A DNA stretch of 53,869 nucleotides, taken from contig JBARMB010000021.1 of assembly GCA_049802235.1 (NCBI GenBank), positions 1 through 53,869 on the forward strand. Reading direction: 5' to 3'. This document shows, piece after piece, positions 7,828-15,981 of this stretch. This DNA comes from VBDM01 sp049802235. GTDB lineage: Bacteria; Pseudomonadota; Gammaproteobacteria; Burkholderiales; SG8-39. A program made the translations under genes and the position numbers. The notes under the pieces are model-generated. The model saw nothing but the letters and a program-made list of their open reading frames with translations, did not search any database and was not told where the DNA came from. Numbering within the stretch: position 1 is the stretch's first letter; every line of letters begins with the position of its first letter.

Positions 7828-8988
7828 GTGGCGCACGGCAAAACAGTCCTTGTCCTCGGTGGCGGAATCGGCGGCACGGTCGCGGCCACCCGACTGCGCC
7901 GGATGCTCTCGCGAGAACACCGGGTGGTCCTGGTTGAACGGGAAACCCTGCACGTATTCTCGCCATCGTTCCTGTGGGTAATGATCGGTGACCGGAGTGC
8001 AGAGCGGATCCGGCGCCCGATGGCGGCGCTGGCCAAACGGGGTATCGAACTTGTCCAGGGACCGATCGAACGCATCGATCCTGCGGCGCGGAACATCCGC
8101 GTCGGCGGCAAGGAGCTCACCGGCGACTACCTGGTTATCGCGCTCGGGGCCGATCTGGCGCCGGACGCCATACCCGGGCTGCGTGAGGCCGGACATAATT
8201 TTTACAGCTTGAGCGGAGCGGAATCGCTGCGTGACGCGCGGCTCAAGCTGCAGTCGGGCCGGATCGTCGTGCTGGTGAGCGCCATGCCTTTCAAGTGTCC
8301 CGGCGCACCCAACGAGGCAGCCATGCTGCTGGAATACGACTGCCGGCGGCGCGGCATCGGCAATCGGGTGAAGATCGATCTTTATACCGCCGAACCCGGC
8401 CCCATGCCCGTCGCCGGGCCCGAAGTTTCAAGCGCGCTGCGCCAGATGATCGAAGCGAAAGGCATCGGATACCATCCGAATCATGCGACGACTTCCGTCG
8501 ACCCGGCGCAACGCCGAATCAGCTTTGCCAACGGTGCCACCGCCGACTTCGACTTGCTCGCTTACATCCCGCCTCACCGCGCCCCGCAGGTGGTGCGAGA
8601 TGCGGGGCTGTGCGGGGAAAGCGGCTGGGTGCCCGTGGACCGCGGCACCCTGGAAACCAGGTTCCCGGGCGTTTTCGCCATCGGCGATGTCACCGGGATC
8701 ATGCTCACTTCCATCGGCAAGCCGCTACCGAAGGCGGGGGTGTTCGCCCACAACGAAGCCGAGGTGGTGGCCCACAACATCGTTCGGGCGATTACCGGCA
8801 AGGGAGAGCAGCAACACTTTACAGGCGATGGCGAGTGTTTCATCGAAACCGGCGGCGGCCGGGCCGCGTTCGGAAGCGGCAACTTCTACGCCGACCCAGC
8901 GCCGCAGATCAAACTCAAGCGACCCAGCGTGATGTTGCATCTGGGAAAGGTGGCGTACGAGAAGTTCTGGCTGTTCCGGTGGTTCTGA
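7828..8988 (+). CDS. FAD-dependent pyridine nucleotide-disulfide/sulfide:quinone oxidoreductase-like protein
   Basis: A 386-residue flavoprotein starting at GTG with GAGGAGAA upstream. The N-terminal Rossmann motif is VLGGGIGGTVAATRL. A second FAD site near residue 290 reads FPGVFAIGDVTGI. A CPGAP motif in the middle matches the active-site region of the SQR family (compare CPPAPYE), and a nearby second Cys lies in EYDCRRRG. The third Cys of canonical SQR is not clear. The substrate may be sulfide or a persulfide given the DsrE neighbour; this is inference. The C-terminus (LGKVAYEKFWLFRWF) is amphipathic and aromatic, as in SQR membrane-anchoring tails. Confidence 0.8.
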   Translation: MAHGKTVLVLGGGIGGTVAATRLRRMLSREHRVVLVERETLHVFSPSFLWVMIGDRSAERIRRPMAALAKRGIELVQGPIERIDPAARNIRVGGKELTGDYLVIALGADLAPDAIPGLREAGHNFYSLSGAESLRDARLKLQSGRIVVLVSAMPFKCPGAPNEAAMLLEYDCRRRGIGNRVKIDLYTAEPGPMPVAGPEVSSALRQMIEAKGIGYHPNHATTSVDPAQRRISFANGATADFDLLAYIPPHRAPQVVRDAGLCGESGWVPVDRGTLETRFPGVFAIGDVTGIMLTSIGKPLPKAGVFAHNEAEVVAHNIVRAITGKGEQQHFTGDGECFIETGGGRAAFGSGNFYADPAPQIKLKRPSVMLHLGKVAYEKFWLFRWF

Positions 8989-9097
8989 CGTCCCGCACCC
9001 ACGGACGGCCCAACGCCACGCACCGGCCTGGGACAAAAGTGATATGAGAATACCGATGGGGAGTGAGCAGCACAACCGATGATCAATGGAGGCAGTG

Positions 9098-9871
9098 ATG
9101 TGTGAGCTCTTTGGCAGCTCCAGCAACCGGCCGGTAGAACTGGCCTCATCATTGAAGCTGTTTGGCAAACGGGGCGGCGAGACAGCGGAAAACCCGGACG
9201 GCTGGGGGCTCGCGCATCGCGAAAGCGGCCGATTCATACTCCAAAAGGAACCCGACGCGGCTGCCGGCAGTCGACTTTTCGCTCAGCTGGCCGAAGCCGT
9301 GCGTTCGAATCTGGTCATTGCTCACGTCCGCAAGGCCAATCCACCGACCGGGCGTACGATGGCGAACACGCATCCCTTCATTCGTGACTGCTGCGGTCGG
9401 CCATGGGTGTTCGCCCATAACGGTAAAGTGCCTGAGGCGGTGCAACCGGACGGCTGCTGCCATCCCAGGTTATCGCGGCCATTGGGCGAAACGGACTCCG
9501 AACATGCGTTCTGTTTTTTGCTGGACGAGATCGCAAGCGTCTTCCACGGTGCGGCGTCAATCGGGCGCACCAATTGGCTGCAGACGCTCGCCACGCTCAG
9601 CGGAACAATCGCCGCTTATGGCCGGTTCAATTTCCTGCTGTCCGACGGCGAGCACCTGATCGCCTACGGTCACGACCGTTTGCACCGCGTGGGACGCCGC
9701 TGCAAGGACACCAAGATAACGCTTCTTGCCTCGGAACCATTGACGGACAACGAGCGCTGGGAAGCGTTCCGTCCGGGCGAACTCCAGGTTTTCAGACAGG
9801 GCGAGCGCGTGGCGTGCTGGCAGTCCGGAGCGACGCAGGCCGGGACACCGCACACCGCAGAACGCGTTTGA
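9098..9871 (+). CDS. Class II glutamine amidotransferase (YafJ-like)
   Basis: A 257-residue N-terminal nucleophile hydrolase domain. Processing of Met1 exposes Cys2 (MCELFGSSSNRP), the catalytic nucleophile. Other family elements are NPDGWGLAH, HVRKANPPTGRT, NTHPF and FAHNGKVPEA, and a DSEHAFCFLL motif. Proteins of this type hydrolyse glutamine, but the acceptor is unknown. GGAGG precedes the chosen ATG. It is followed 21 bp later by the multiheme cytochrome gene. Confidence 0.88.
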   Translation: MCELFGSSSNRPVELASSLKLFGKRGGETAENPDGWGLAHRESGRFILQKEPDAAAGSRLFAQLAEAVRSNLVIAHVRKANPPTGRTMANTHPFIRDCCGRPWVFAHNGKVPEAVQPDGCCHPRLSRPLGETDSEHAFCFLLDEIASVFHGAASIGRTNWLQTLATLSGTIAAYGRFNFLLSDGEHLIAYGHDRLHRVGRRCKDTKITLLASEPLTDNERWEAFRPGELQVFRQGERVACWQSGATQAGTPHTAERV

Positions 9872-9892
9872 CCGGCAAAACTGCGAGCGGCG

Positions 9893-11134
9893 ATGACCCG
9901 GAAGACGGCCCTTATTATCGCCGGTGTCGGCGTCGCCATCCTGGCGGCATTTCTTGGGTGGCGCCTGGTCCGTCCGATGAACATCTTCGTGGTGTCGGAG
10001 AGCTTCGAGCGGCCGATCGACACGAAAGATCTCCCGGCGTCGCTTGACGCACTGCGGGCCGGCGACTGCGCGGTCTGCCACCGGGAATTCTACGAAGAAT
10101 GGAAAACGAGCATCCATAGCCAGGCCTGGGTCGATCCCTACTTTCAGGTCGACTGGAAGTTCGACGGCGCGCAGCAGGTCTGCAAGAACTGTCATATTCC
10201 GCTCGACCGGCAGCAGGAACACCAGGTGCTCGGCTTCCGCGACACGGAAAAATGGAAGCCCATCCTCGCCGACAACCCGGATTTCGATCCAGGGCTGCAG
10301 CACGAGGGCGTGACCTGCGCTGCGTGCCACTTGAAAGACGGCAAAATCCTCGGCCCTTATGGCGACGCGCAGGCACCGCATCCGGTGAAGAAGCTCGCGG
10401 ACAACAACGAGATCTGCCTGCGCTGCCACGTGGTCCAGGGCGCGCGCTGGGACACCTTTTACCGCTTTCCCCCGTGCGGCACCGCGGCCGAAATCGAGGC
10501 CGGCGAGGGCCGATGGCAGGGGCGCAGCGGCGAGATGACGGTGCGCAACGTGAGCGAACTCGGCTGTGTGCAGTGTCACATGCCGGTGGTCGAACGCCCG
10601 CTGGTCGAGGGCGGCCGGGTGCGGACGGGGCGCCGCCACCAGTGGCGCGGCGGCCACGACCCGGCAATGGTGAAACAGGGGCTGGACGTCCGCCTCGCGG
10701 AGATTGGTGCGGACGCGGCGGACCGACGCGCTTTTGTGCTGACCTTGACCAATGTCGGCGCGGCCCATTATCTGCCGACGGGGACGCCGGACCGCCACCT
10801 GACTGTGCAGTTGCGCGTGCTCGACCGGGAGGGGCATGTACTTGAAGAAGAAGATCACACGCTGAAACGGACAACCCTGTGGCGCCCCTTCATCGTGGAC
10901 TTGTGGGACACACGCCTGCCGCCCCGGCAACCCCGTACCTTTCGCATCGAGTTCCCGGTTGCACGCGAACCGATGCCGGCGGCGGTCGAGGCCGTGGTCC
11001 TTTACCACCTGGTCGAGGAAAGCCGGCGCGCGCGCATCGGCTACGAGAACACGGAGCCGATTGCCTACGAGGTGTTTCGAACCGCATTGCGCCTGGAGCC
11101 AGCGCAGCCGCCGGGGACGCATGAAACGAAGTGA
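9893..11134 (+). CDS. Pentaheme c-type cytochrome
   Basis: A 413-residue protein with an N-terminal signal anchor (LIIAGVGVAILAAFLGW) and five CxxCH heme-binding motifs: CAVCH (first Cys at about residue 59), CKNCH, CAACH, CLRCH and CVQCH. It is therefore periplasmic and probably membrane-tethered. The C-terminal 170 residues lack heme motifs and look like a beta-rich domain. It resembles the cytochrome c554 superfamily in heme spacing, but no specific member is recognised. Its place after an SQR-like flavoprotein suggests electron transfer from sulfur compounds, as inference. Confidence 0.8.
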   Translation: MTRKTALIIAGVGVAILAAFLGWRLVRPMNIFVVSESFERPIDTKDLPASLDALRAGDCAVCHREFYEEWKTSIHSQAWVDPYFQVDWKFDGAQQVCKNCHIPLDRQQEHQVLGFRDTEKWKPILADNPDFDPGLQHEGVTCAACHLKDGKILGPYGDAQAPHPVKKLADNNEICLRCHVVQGARWDTFYRFPPCGTAAEIEAGEGRWQGRSGEMTVRNVSELGCVQCHMPVVERPLVEGGRVRTGRRHQWRGGHDPAMVKQGLDVRLAEIGADAADRRAFVLTLTNVGAAHYLPTGTPDRHLTVQLRVLDREGHVLEEEDHTLKRTTLWRPFIVDLWDTRLPPRQPRTFRIEFPVAREPMPAAVEAVVLYHLVEESRRARIGYENTEPIAYEVFRTALRLEPAQPPGTHETK

Positions 11135-11217
11135 AAGAGCTCGCGACCTGGATCAGCGAGTGGGCCGACAAGGCCCTGCTCGTCTAGCGGCTCATCCCGC
11201 GCGTAGAGAACGAGGCC

Positions 11218-11874
11218 ATGCGGCCTGAGGAATACGACGCCTGGTACGCGACTCAGCGCGGCGCCTGGATCGGCACCCGGGAGTACCGGCTTCTCGTCCG
11301 TCTGTTGGAGCCGCGTCCCGGCGACACGCTGCTCGATGTGGGCTGCGGCACGGGCTATTTCACTCGCCGCTTCGAGGCGGGGGGATTCCGCACCCGGGTC
11401 ACGGGAGCGGATCTCGACCTCGGCGCGCTGCGTTATGCGTCGCAACACTCGGCGCGGCGCGCCGAGACTTATGTTTGCGCCGACGCCCGGACTCTACCCT
11501 TCCCGGATCGCAGCGTCGATCTGGTGATCAGCGTCACTGCGCTGTGTTTCATAAACGAGGAGCGCGCGGCACTCGCCGAAATGCTGCGCGTGGCGCGCCG
11601 CCGTGTCGCCCTCGGTCTGCTCAACCGACACAGTCTCCTTTATCTGGAGAAAGGCCGGGGCGAAGGGAAAGGCGCCTACCGTGGCGCCCGCTGGCATACA
11701 CCCAGGCAGGCGCTGGCGCTCTTCACCGGCTTGCCGGTGAGCAGCACAAGGCTCGCTACGGCGGTCTTCCTGCCGCGCGCGGGTCTATTGGCGCGCCGGG
11801 TGGAACCCTGCCTCCAGAACGTCGGGGCCGAATGGGGCTCTTTCATCGCCGTCACTGCCGACCACCCGCAATAA
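11218..11874 (+). CDS. Class I SAM-dependent methyltransferase
   Basis: A 218-residue protein with the SAM-binding motif LLDVGCGTGYF at residues about 39-49, an acidic strand end (GADLDLGALR), motif II ADARTLPFPD, and SVDLVISVTALCF. This matches the Methyltransf_11 type; the substrate is unknown. Between the cytochrome gene and this start an 18-codon open frame (VKELATWISEWADKALLV) overlaps the cytochrome stop; it may be a remnant of another gene. No strong Shine-Dalgarno sequence is seen. Confidence 0.82.
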   Translation: MRPEEYDAWYATQRGAWIGTREYRLLVRLLEPRPGDTLLDVGCGTGYFTRRFEAGGFRTRVTGADLDLGALRYASQHSARRAETYVCADARTLPFPDRSVDLVISVTALCFINEERAALAEMLRVARRRVALGLLNRHSLLYLEKGRGEGKGAYRGARWHTPRQALALFTGLPVSSTRLATAVFLPRAGLLARRVEPCLQNVGAEWGSFIAVTADHPQ

Positions 11875-11917
11875 TCCCGATCGTCGGGCTTGCCCCGGTT
11901 TCCCGGGCGTTTCAAAA

Positions 11918-11943
11918 TGAAAAAAGCCTGCGATGTCGCAGGC
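11918..11943 (-). terminator. Rho-independent terminator of the rpsO-pnp end
   Basis: On the minus strand a perfect stem GCCTGCG/CGCAGGC with a 4-base loop is followed by TTTTTT. It lies about 55 bases after the pnp stop codon, so it should end the long minus-strand operon. Confidence 0.88.
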
Positions 11944-11954
11944 CTTTCAAATGA

Positions 11955-11982
11955 TGGCGCACCCGGCAGGACTTGCCCCCGG
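11955..11982 (-). pseudogene. Degenerate tRNA 3' end (tRNA-Arg-like)
   Basis: The minus strand ends in GTCCTGCCGGGTGCGCCA, close to the 3' end of the intact tRNA-Arg at 4001. The T-loop TTC has become GGC, and no anticodon or D arm follows upstream. It lies between the pnp stop and its terminator. Confidence 0.35.
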
Positions 11983-11999
11983 TCCGCTTCCGCGGACGT

Positions 12000-14111
12000 T
12001 CAGGACTGCGTTGCCGCGGCGGCTTCCTTCACCGCCTTCATGCTCAGGCGCACGCGGCCCTTCTCGTCGGCCTCCAGAACCTTGACTTTCACCTGCTGGC
12101 CTTCCTTGAGGTGGTCGGAGACGTTGGCCACGCGCTCATGGCTGATCTGCGAGATATGCAGCAGGCCGTCCTTGCCGGGCAGCAGCTGCACGATGGCGCC
12201 GAAGTCGAGCAGCTTCAGCACCGTGCCGTCGTAGATCCGGCCCACCTCGACGTCCGCGGTGATGTCCTCGATGCGTTTCTTCGCCGCGAGGCCGCCGTCC
12301 GAGTTGACGCAGGCGATGGAGATCGTGCCGTCGTCGCCAATTTCTATCGTGGTGCCGGTTTCCTCCTGCAGGCCGCGGATCACGATTCCGCCCTTGCCGA
12401 TCACGTCGCGGATTTTCTCCGGATTGATCTTCATCTTGATGATGCGCGGCGCGAAGCTGGAAATTTCCGAGCGCGAACCTTCGAGCGACTGTTTCATCAG
12501 CTCGAGGATGTGCATGCGGCCCTCGCGCGCCTGCGCCAGCGCCACCTGCATGATCTCCTTGGTGATGCCTTCGATCTTGATGTCCATCTGCAGCGCCGAG
12601 ATGCCGTTCTCCGTGCCGGCGACCTTGAAGTCCATGTCGCCCAGATGGTCCTCGTCGCCGAGGATGTCGGTGAGCACGGCAAAACGGTTGCCCTCCTTGA
12701 TCAGGCCCATGGCGATGCCGGCGACGTGCGCCTTCATCGGCACGCCCGCGTCCATGAGCGCGAGGCTGCCGCCGCACACCGACGCCATCGACGAGGAGCC
12801 GTTCGATTCCGTGACCTCGGAGACCACGCGCATCGAGTAGGCGAACTCCTCGGCCGAAGGCAGCGTCGCCGCCAGGGCGCGCTTGGCCAGCCGCCCGTGG
12901 CCGATTTCGCGGCGCTTGGGCGAGCCGGTGCGGCCGGTCTCTCCGGTTGCATACGGAGGCATGTTGTAGTGGAGCATGAAGCGCTCCTTGTACTCGCCCA
13001 TCAGCGCGTCGATGATCTGTTCGTCGCGCCCGGTGCCCAGTGTCGCCACCACCAGCGCCTGCGTCTCGCCGCGAGTGAACAGCGCCGAGCCGTGGGTGCG
13101 CGGCAGCACGCCGACGCGGATGCTGATCGGGCGCACGGTGCGGGTATCGCGGCCGTCGATGCGCGGCTCGCCGTCGAGGATCTGGGTGCGCACGATTTTC
13201 GACTCGAGCGCGAAGCAGATTTCCTTGACGACGTTGCTGTCCGGCCCGCCTTCCTTGCCCACGCCGATTTCCTCGAACACGCGTTTCCAGATGTCGTCGA
13301 TCGCTTCCGATCGCGCTTGTTTCTGCCTCAGCTTGAATGCCGCGCGCAGATCGCTCTCGGCGAGCTCCTTGATCCGGTTGACCAGTGTCTCGTGCTGCTC
13401 TGCCGGTTTCCATTCCCAAGCCGGCTTGGCGGCCTGGTCGGCGAGCTCGTTGATCGCCCGGATCGCAGCCTGCATCTGCTCGTGGCCGAACACGACCGAG
13501 CCGAGCATCACGTCCTCCGGCAGTTCACGCGCTTCCGACTCGACCATCAGCACGGCGTGCTCGGTGCCCGCCACCACGAGGTTGAGCTTGCTGTCTTTCA
13601 ACTGGGTCGCCGTCGGATTGAGCACGTACTGCCCATCGATGTAGCCGACGCGCGCCGCGCCGATCGGGCCGTTGAACGGGATGCCGGAAAGGGTGAGCGC
13701 CGCCGACACGCCGATCATCGCCGCGATGTCGGGATCGACCTCGGGATTGCAGGACATCACCGTCGCAATGACCTGCACTTCGTTGTAAAAGCTTTCGGGG
13801 AACAGCGGGCGGATCGGCCGGTCGATCAGGCGCGAGGTCAGGATCTCCTTCTCCGAGGGCCTGCCTTCACGCTTGAAAAAGCCCCCCGGTATCTTGCCGG
13901 CGGCGTAGGTCTTCTCGATGTAATCGACCGTGAGCGGGAGGAAGCCCTGGCCGGCCTTCGGCACCCTGGCGCCGACGACCGTGCACAGCACCACGGTGTC
14001 GTCCATGGTGACCAGCACGGCGCCGTGCGCCTGACGCGCCACTTCGCCGGTTTCCAGCGTTACCTGGTGCGCGCCGTAGGTGAAAGTCTTTTTGATCGGG
14101 GTTGGCGACAT
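12000..14111 (-). CDS. pnp: Polyribonucleotide nucleotidyltransferase (PNPase)
   Basis: A 703-residue phosphorolytic 3'-5' exoribonuclease. Two RNase PH domains are visible (residues about 1-230 and 310-530) with FFKREGRPSEKEILTSRLIDRP and the second-core FTRGETQALV and MDFKVAGTENGISALQMDIK motifs. A KH domain follows (IRDVIGKGG at about 565), then an S1 domain (GRIYDGTVLKLLDFGAIVQL, SHERVANVSDHLKEGQ). Length is typical. It is the last gene of the operon after rpsO, and PNPase is known to autoregulate through its leader and RNase III in enterobacteria; the hairpin upstream fits that arrangement. Confidence 0.98.
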   Translation of the reverse strand: MSPTPIKKTFTYGAHQVTLETGEVARQAHGAVLVTMDDTVVLCTVVGARVPKAGQGFLPLTVDYIEKTYAAGKIPGGFFKREGRPSEKEILTSRLIDRPIRPLFPESFYNEVQVIATVMSCNPEVDPDIAAMIGVSAALTLSGIPFNGPIGAARVGYIDGQYVLNPTATQLKDSKLNLVVAGTEHAVLMVESEARELPEDVMLGSVVFGHEQMQAAIRAINELADQAAKPAWEWKPAEQHETLVNRIKELAESDLRAAFKLRQKQARSEAIDDIWKRVFEEIGVGKEGGPDSNVVKEICFALESKIVRTQILDGEPRIDGRDTRTVRPISIRVGVLPRTHGSALFTRGETQALVVATLGTGRDEQIIDALMGEYKERFMLHYNMPPYATGETGRTGSPKRREIGHGRLAKRALAATLPSAEEFAYSMRVVSEVTESNGSSSMASVCGGSLALMDAGVPMKAHVAGIAMGLIKEGNRFAVLTDILGDEDHLGDMDFKVAGTENGISALQMDIKIEGITKEIMQVALAQAREGRMHILELMKQSLEGSRSEISSFAPRIIKMKINPEKIRDVIGKGGIVIRGLQEETGTTIEIGDDGTISIACVNSDGGLAAKKRIEDITADVEVGRIYDGTVLKLLDFGAIVQLLPGKDGLLHISQISHERVANVSDHLKEGQQVKVKVLEADEKGRVRLSMKAVKEAAAATQS

Positions 14112-14210
14112 AGTGTTCTCGATGGGTTAATGGGGCGGGCGGGCCCGGCCTGGTCATTCCGGCGGGATTCGCACTCGCTCAAGGATTCGGGTTCGACGCG
14201 GTTGCGGAAA

Positions 14211-14240
14211 TCAAAACGCCCACTCGGGACCGGGTGGGCG
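14211..14240 (-). terminator. Hairpin between rpsO and pnp
   Basis: On the minus strand an 8-bp stem ACGCCCAC/GTGGGCGT with a 10-base loop ends in TTTTG. It lies 9 bases after the rpsO stop. A partial terminator and RNase processing site between rpsO and pnp is known from other bacteria, so readthrough into pnp is expected. Confidence 0.8.
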
Positions 14241-14249
14241 TTTGAGGCA

Positions 14250-14519
14250 TTACTTCCGCAGGCCAAGGTGCTCGATCAACTGGCGATATTTCTCGGCGTT
14301 CTCGCGCCTCAGGTAGTCGAGCAATTTGCGCCGCTGGCTTACCATCTTCAACAGTCCGCGACGCGAATGGTGGTCCTTGACGTTCGCCTTGAAATGGTCG
14401 GTCAGCCCGTTGATGCGTGCCGTCAGCAACGCGACCTGTACTTCTGGCGAACCGGTATCACCGGCGGCGCGCTGATGCTGTTGAACGATCTCCGCCTTTT
14501 GCGCAACGGTCACTGGCAT
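14250..14519 (-). CDS. rpsO: 30S ribosomal protein S15
   Basis: An 89-residue protein that binds 16S rRNA early in 30S assembly. Conserved stretches: GDTGSPEVQVALLTARI, LTDHFKANVKDHHSRRGLL and RRKLLDYLRRENAEKY. The ATG at 14519 (MPVTVAQKAEIV) gives the standard length; the open frame extends 12 codons further upstream without family similarity. It lies between truB and pnp, the usual order. Confidence 0.98.
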   Translation of the reverse strand: MPVTVAQKAEIVQQHQRAAGDTGSPEVQVALLTARINGLTDHFKANVKDHHSRRGLLKMVSQRRKLLDYLRRENAEKYRQLIEHLGLRK

Positions 14520-14595
14520 TCTCGGCTCTCTGATCTCTGTGCGAAAGGCGGGCATTTTATCCTGAAATCAGTGCCTTCCACAAGCAATTTCCGGC

Positions 14596-15492
14596 TCAAG
14601 CGGCCCTCTCCGGCAGCGACATGAGGCGCTTCGGACGCAGCAGGCCGTCGGCGCCGATCTCGCCAAGGCCGAGAAAGCCGCCGTCGGCCGCAAAAACCCC
14701 GACACTGCCGCGTTCCGCGCCCGCCCCCACCGCCTGACCATGCCGGAACCGCGTTTCGGCATCGGCATCCAGAACGAGTCGCGGCCGTGACTGGATCAAC
14801 ACTGTCACGGGCAGGAGCCGCTCGTGCCGCTTCGGCTCGGGCAGCGCGGCAAGCGCCTCCAGTCCGATTGCGTCGGTGAGCTGGAACGGGCCGACCGCGG
14901 TGCGCTCCAGCGCCGCAAGATGCGCGCCGCAGCCCAGCACCGCGCCGATGTCCTCGGCGAGGGTGCGGATGTAGGTGCCCTTGCTGCAGAGGACGCGCAG
15001 ATCGAGGTCGGCACCTTCCATCCGCACGAGTTCCAGCTCGCGGATCAGCACACGGCGCGGCTTGCGCTCGACCGTCTGCCCCTTGCGGGCGTAGGCGTAC
15101 AGTGGCCGGCCCTGGTGCTTGATCGCCGAATGCATCGGCGGCACCTGTTCGATTTCGCCGCGGAAGCGCTCAAGCGTCGCCAGGACTTCGTCGCGGCCCG
15201 CCCTCACCTCGTGATGCTCCAGAACCTCGCCCTCGGCGTCGCCGGTGGCGGTGCGCACCCCGAGGCGGACGCGCGCGCGGTAGGCCTTGTCGGCATCGAG
15301 CAGTCCGCCGGCGAACTTCGTCGCCTCGCCGAAACACAGGGCGAGCAGTCCGCTCGCCATCGGATCGAGAGTGCCGGTATGTCCGGCCCGGGCCGCGTTC
15401 AGCAGGCGCCTGGCATGCTGGAGCGCCGCGTTCGAGCTCAAGCCCACCGGCTTGTCGAGCAGCAGCACGCCATCGATATTTTGCTTTGGCAT
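14596..15492 (-). CDS. truB: tRNA pseudouridine(55) synthase TruB
   Basis: A 298-residue enzyme that forms the T-loop pseudouridine in tRNAs. The catalytic region GHTGTLDPMASGLL contains the active-site Asp (about residue 43). Also seen are the N-terminal GVLLLDKPVGLSSN, the YKAYRARVRLG-like substrate loop (DKAYRARVRLG) and RVLCSKGTYIRTLAEDIG. A C-terminal PUA-like extension reaches about residue 298. It follows rbfA at 44 bp. Confidence 0.97.
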   Translation of the reverse strand: MPKQNIDGVLLLDKPVGLSSNAALQHARRLLNAARAGHTGTLDPMASGLLALCFGEATKFAGGLLDADKAYRARVRLGVRTATGDAEGEVLEHHEVRAGRDEVLATLERFRGEIEQVPPMHSAIKHQGRPLYAYARKGQTVERKPRRVLIRELELVRMEGADLDLRVLCSKGTYIRTLAEDIGAVLGCGAHLAALERTAVGPFQLTDAIGLEALAALPEPKRHERLLPVTVLIQSRPRLVLDADAETRFRHGQAVGAGAERGSVGVFAADGGFLGLGEIGADGLLRPKRLMSLPERAA

Positions 15493-15536
15493 TTTTCGCG
15501 GGAACAGGGCGCGCCGGCGCCGGCCGGGCGGCAGCC

Positions 15537-15896
15537 TTAGTCGGGCTTCTTGCCGCCCACGGCCGCGTCGATGAGCTGCGACAGCCGCATGCCGTTCTCG
15601 ATCGAGGCGTCGTAGTGGAAATGCAGCTCGGGAGTATTGTGCACCTTCAGCCGCCGGCCGAGCTGGGAACGCAGAAAGCCGGCGGCGTGCGTCAGGCCGG
15701 ATTCGGTCTGCGCCAGCGAATCGGCATCGCCGAGCGTGGTGAAGAACACCTTGGCATGGGCCAGGTCCGATGAGACCTCCACGCCGGTCAGGGTGATCAT
15801 GCCGACGCGCGGGTCCTTCATCTCGCTGCGCAGAATGTCGGACAGCTCGCGCTGGATCTGATCGGCGACGCGGCGCAGTCGTTGTTGGTTAGCCAT
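15537..15896 (-). CDS. rbfA: 30S ribosome-binding factor A
   Basis: A 119-residue single KH-like-fold protein that helps 16S rRNA 5' processing and 30S maturation. Family features: RVADQIQRELSDILRSEMKDPRVG at the N-terminus and VSSDLAHAKVFFTTLGD. No clear Shine-Dalgarno site precedes the ATG; the 86 bp upstream consists mostly of a repeat-like element. It lies between infB and truB, as usual. Confidence 0.96.
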   Translation of the reverse strand: MANQQRLRRVADQIQRELSDILRSEMKDPRVGMITLTGVEVSSDLAHAKVFFTTLGDADSLAQTESGLTHAAGFLRSQLGRRLKVHNTPELHFHYDASIENGMRLSQLIDAAVGGKKPD

Positions 15897-15897
15897 G

Positions 15898-15975
15898 GGT
15901 CATTGCGGGCGCAGCGAAGCGATTCCGACCTTGCAAGGAGATCCTTCGTCGCGCTGCGCGCTCCTCAGGATGACA
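15898..15975. repeat. REP-like intergenic element inside the infB-rbfA spacer
   Basis: The spacer holds the GATCCTTCGTCGCGCTGCGC type of sequence followed by CTCCTCAGGATGAC, which resembles interspersed repeats common in high-GC proteobacteria. A related form (CGAAGCGAAGGGCCCGGAATGACA) occurs near 46800-46825. Copy number elsewhere in the genome is not known, so calling it a repeat family is inference. Confidence 0.45.
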
Positions 15976-15981
15976 CCAACC

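Noticed and set aside
7828..8988. Call as a true sulfide:quinone oxidoreductase
   Set aside because: Only one of the conserved Cys motifs is clear; the SQR-like label is kept but enzyme activity is not claimed.
12136..13419. Long minus-strand open frame inside pnp in another frame
   Set aside because: It is the shadow of pnp: Arg/Gly/His-rich composition, no family motifs, and full overlap with a certain gene.
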